Positions 29,887 to 31,734 of a stretch of 31,734 nucleotides of DNA are shown one piece after another; position 1 is the stretch's first letter; each line of letters opens with the position of its first letter. Both the position numbers and the translations under genes were made by a program. Below the pieces are notes generated by a model that had not been told where the DNA came from, did not search any database, and saw nothing but the letters and a program-made list of their open reading frames with translations. The stretch is from positions 1 to 31,734 of the forward strand of contig CAMWIG010000002.1 in the NCBI GenBank assembly GCA_947174295.1. The letters run 5' to 3'. The stretch comes from an uncultured Alistipes sp. Its GTDB lineage: Bacteria; Bacteroidota; Bacteroidia; Bacteroidales; Rikenellaceae.

Positions 29887-31647
29887 ATGAAACGGTTCAT
29901 CATTCCGCTGATTATCATCGCCTCCTCGGTTTGCGAACTCTTCGCCGCTCCGGCAGCCGCAAAGGAGGATGACGACCTGCGCCGCTTCCTGAATGAAATA
30001 CGCGAGTATTACGGAATAGACGCCGCTGTCGAACGCATCGCCACCGCCATCGACTCTTCGGTCGAGGAGATAGCGGCCGCCGTGCAGCAGAAACTCGACG
30101 AGGCTATCGTCGAACTCGACGAAGCCACCGTCGACCGTCTGATCTCCGAGCTGGGCATCGCCGAGAAGAAGCGCGCCGCCTTCAAACGGCTCTACCGCGC
30201 CTATCGGAACGACCTGACTGCGGCCATCGACCCGTCGGTCGACAGATATCTGACCGACGCCAACGACGAGATAATCAAGCGCAACATCAAGGGCAAGCTG
30301 AAAAACATCTCGGCGACCGCCGAGGTCAAGCGCAGCTACGTCGACAAGTTCTCGGCCATCCTGTCGGCCGACCAGATACGCCGTCTCTACAACATCGAGG
30401 GCCGGATTGCCGCCGAGATATCCGGCCGCGCGTCGGCCTCGGCTGCTACATCCGCCGGCGGCACGCGCGTAATCAGCGAGCGGCGCAGCACGTTCAACGT
30501 CAATTCGGGCGGCCGCAAATACCGCGGCAGCGGCCGAATCGTCGAGCGCGATTTCGGCTCGGCAGGCAGCTACAAGACCCTTAAAGCGTCGAGCTTCATA
30601 AACGTGCGCATCAGCTCCTCCGCCAAGAGCATCGCCGTGTCGACCGACGACAACGTACTCGAATTCGTCAAGGTATCCACGTCGGGCGGCGTGCTCTCGA
30701 TAAGCCTCGACTCGAACAACCGCTCGTTCGAGAAGGTCTCGACCATCGTGGCCGTCGTTCCCGCCTCGCCGAAGCTCTGCGAAATCAGGGCCGACGGCTT
30801 CGCGAGCGTCGAGTCGGACGTTCCCGTCGGCACGTACTCCGCCCATGTCGACATCTCGGGCAACGCTTCCGTCTCGGCCGATGTCCGATGCTCGGGCGAA
30901 GCACGCTTCGACATCTCGGGATTCGGCTCTTACAGTGCCGGCGAAATCAAGTGCGGCAGCTGCCGCATAGAAGCCCTGGGCAACAGCAAGCTCCGCATAA
31001 GGGACGGCATCGACGCCGACGGAGCCTGCAACATCACACTCAGCGGCTTCGTCGCCATGGACAGCGATGTCGACGCCTCGTCATGTATCGCCGACCTGGC
31101 AGGCAACACCCGCTGGGCGGGCGACATCGACGTCGGCCCCCTCACCATGAAACTCAACGGATTCGCCCATCACAAAGGCGACAAATCCGCAGGAACGACC
31201 TCTCTGATACTCTCGGGCAACACCTCGGCGGCAGGCGACCTCGACAGCGGCAAAACCTCCGTTTCGCTCTCGGGATTCGCCAACGTGGAGGGATCTATCG
31301 ACTGCACGAACCTCTCCGTTTCGGCGTCGGGCAACAGCCGCGTGAACTGCCCGCTCGACTGCACCGACCTTATGGCCGACGTAAGCGGATTCTCCTCGGT
31401 CAACTTCAATGACGCCACCTCGGAACCTCTGACGAGCGCCGTCGTGAGCGTCTCGGGCAACAGCTCGTTCACCGCCCGCAGCGTCCCGACCGTCGACTGC
31501 AAAGTCACGGCAACCGGCTTCTCCCGCGCCGAGGTCAACTGCACCGGCCGTCTGACCGTCGAGGCCTCCCGCCAGAGCAACATCTACTACACCGGCGGCT
31601 GTACCGTCTCGACCAATCCGCCCGACAACATCCGCAAACTGAAATAA
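29887..31647 (+). CDS. Secreted GIN-domain (DUF2807) protein with alternating Gly-Phe / Gly-Asn repeats
   Basis: The 586-residue protein has a signal peptide (MKRFIIPLIIIASSVCELFA), a charged helical region at about 27-180 that may form coiled coils, a Ser/Gly-rich linker, and a beta-rich DUF2807 region from about 230 to the end. From residue 304 to 545 a Gly-Phe or Gly-Asn pair recurs about every 20 residues, always alternating, which fits a right-handed beta helix with one pair per turn. The protein is probably periplasmic or outside the cell. It follows the sigma and membrane-protein genes in one operon, so it may be a regulated envelope component. DUF2807 proteins have no settled function. 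The N-terminal helical half is unusual for the family. Confidence 0.82.
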   Translation: MKRFIIPLIIIASSVCELFAAPAAAKEDDDLRRFLNEIREYYGIDAAVERIATAIDSSVEEIAAAVQQKLDEAIVELDEATVDRLISELGIAEKKRAAFKRLYRAYRNDLTAAIDPSVDRYLTDANDEIIKRNIKGKLKNISATAEVKRSYVDKFSAILSADQIRRLYNIEGRIAAEISGRASASAATSAGGTRVISERRSTFNVNSGGRKYRGSGRIVERDFGSAGSYKTLKASSFINVRISSSAKSIAVSTDDNVLEFVKVSTSGGVLSISLDSNNRSFEKVSTIVAVVPASPKLCEIRADGFASVESDVPVGTYSAHVDISGNASVSADVRCSGEARFDISGFGSYSAGEIKCGSCRIEALGNSKLRIRDGIDADGACNITLSGFVAMDSDVDASSCIADLAGNTRWAGDIDVGPLTMKLNGFAHHKGDKSAGTTSLILSGNTSAAGDLDSGKTSVSLSGFANVEGSIDCTNLSVSASGNSRVNCPLDCTDLMADVSGFSSVNFNDATSEPLTSAVVSVSGNSSFTARSVPTVDCKVTATGFSRAEVNCTGRLTVEASRQSNIYYTGGCTVSTNPPDNIRKLK

Positions 31648-31734
31648 TCGGCGGCCGCGACAGTCCGGCATCCGGCAGACGCCGCCGACAGCAACGCACC
31701 ACCTCGACGAACCACTCCCTACACCTCAATCTTA
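31648..31734. other. GC-rich sequence after the GIN-domain gene
   Basis: TCGGCGGC at 31648-31655 can pair with GCCGCCGA near 31679-31688, but the loop is long and no T-run follows. No gene or clear terminator is visible before the window ends. Confidence 0.3.

Noticed and set aside
29884..30846. Minus-strand open frame of 320 codons opposite the GIN-domain gene
   Set aside because: No domain, Asp/Arg/Gly-rich shadow of the repeat-bearing gene.

Overview
The window looks like a chromosomal segment of a GC-rich member of the Bacteroidales, most like Alistipes or a close relative. This rests on Bacteroidetes-type promoters (TTTG, about 19 bases, TAnnTTTG), NBU-like mobilization genes, lipoproteins with Bacteroidetes-style signals, a GIN-domain protein, and a GC-rich codon bias that opens long false reading frames opposite real genes. 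The genus is an inference.

Left flank (1-3432): the 3' end of an unidentified gene with its terminator, a surface lipoprotein, then tatD and dprA on the minus strand, then tRNA-Cys(GCA) with a clear promoter and a perfect hairpin terminator.

Island (about 3433-18880): nearly everything is on the minus strand. In transcription order from the right it holds a broken tyrosine integrase, an AlbA_2/ATPase-domain protein, a HTH regulator flanked by short repeats, an excisionase-like HTH protein, a TOPRIM primase, a candidate oriT, a MobC-like protein, a relaxase and a membrane coiled-coil protein. Then comes a tight four-gene cargo operon: a gamma-class N6-adenine DNA methyltransferase, a DUF2971 protein, an SF2 helicase and a GIY-YIG (T5orf172) nuclease. 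A separately promoted OLD-like ATPase/TOPRIM gene closes the island next to the tRNA. No conjugation (tra) genes are present, so this reads as a mobilizable island that depended on a helper element. The integrase carries an in-frame TAG and has lost its N-terminal half, so the island is probably fixed in place.

The methyltransferase, helicase and GIY-YIG combination matches, as I remember it, the yeeA-yeeB-yeeC set of Bacillus subtilis and would fit a restriction-modification-like defence system. Here an AT-rich DUF2971 gene has been placed in the middle with gaps of only 3-4 bases, and an AT-rich OLD-like nuclease gene follows. This is the strongest candidate for an undescribed system in the window.

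Right flank (18882-31734): an unrecognised protein with a weak nuclease-like motif, a maltose/sugar O-acetyltransferase and an acyltransferase-3 membrane protein, all in one direction; then an RND efflux operon (adaptor, pump, outer-membrane channel, with a TetR regulator last) facing a divergent AraC regulator; then an ECF sigma factor, a small membrane protein that may be its anti-sigma factor, and a secreted GIN/DUF2807 protein whose repeats alternate strictly between Gly-Phe and Gly-Asn.
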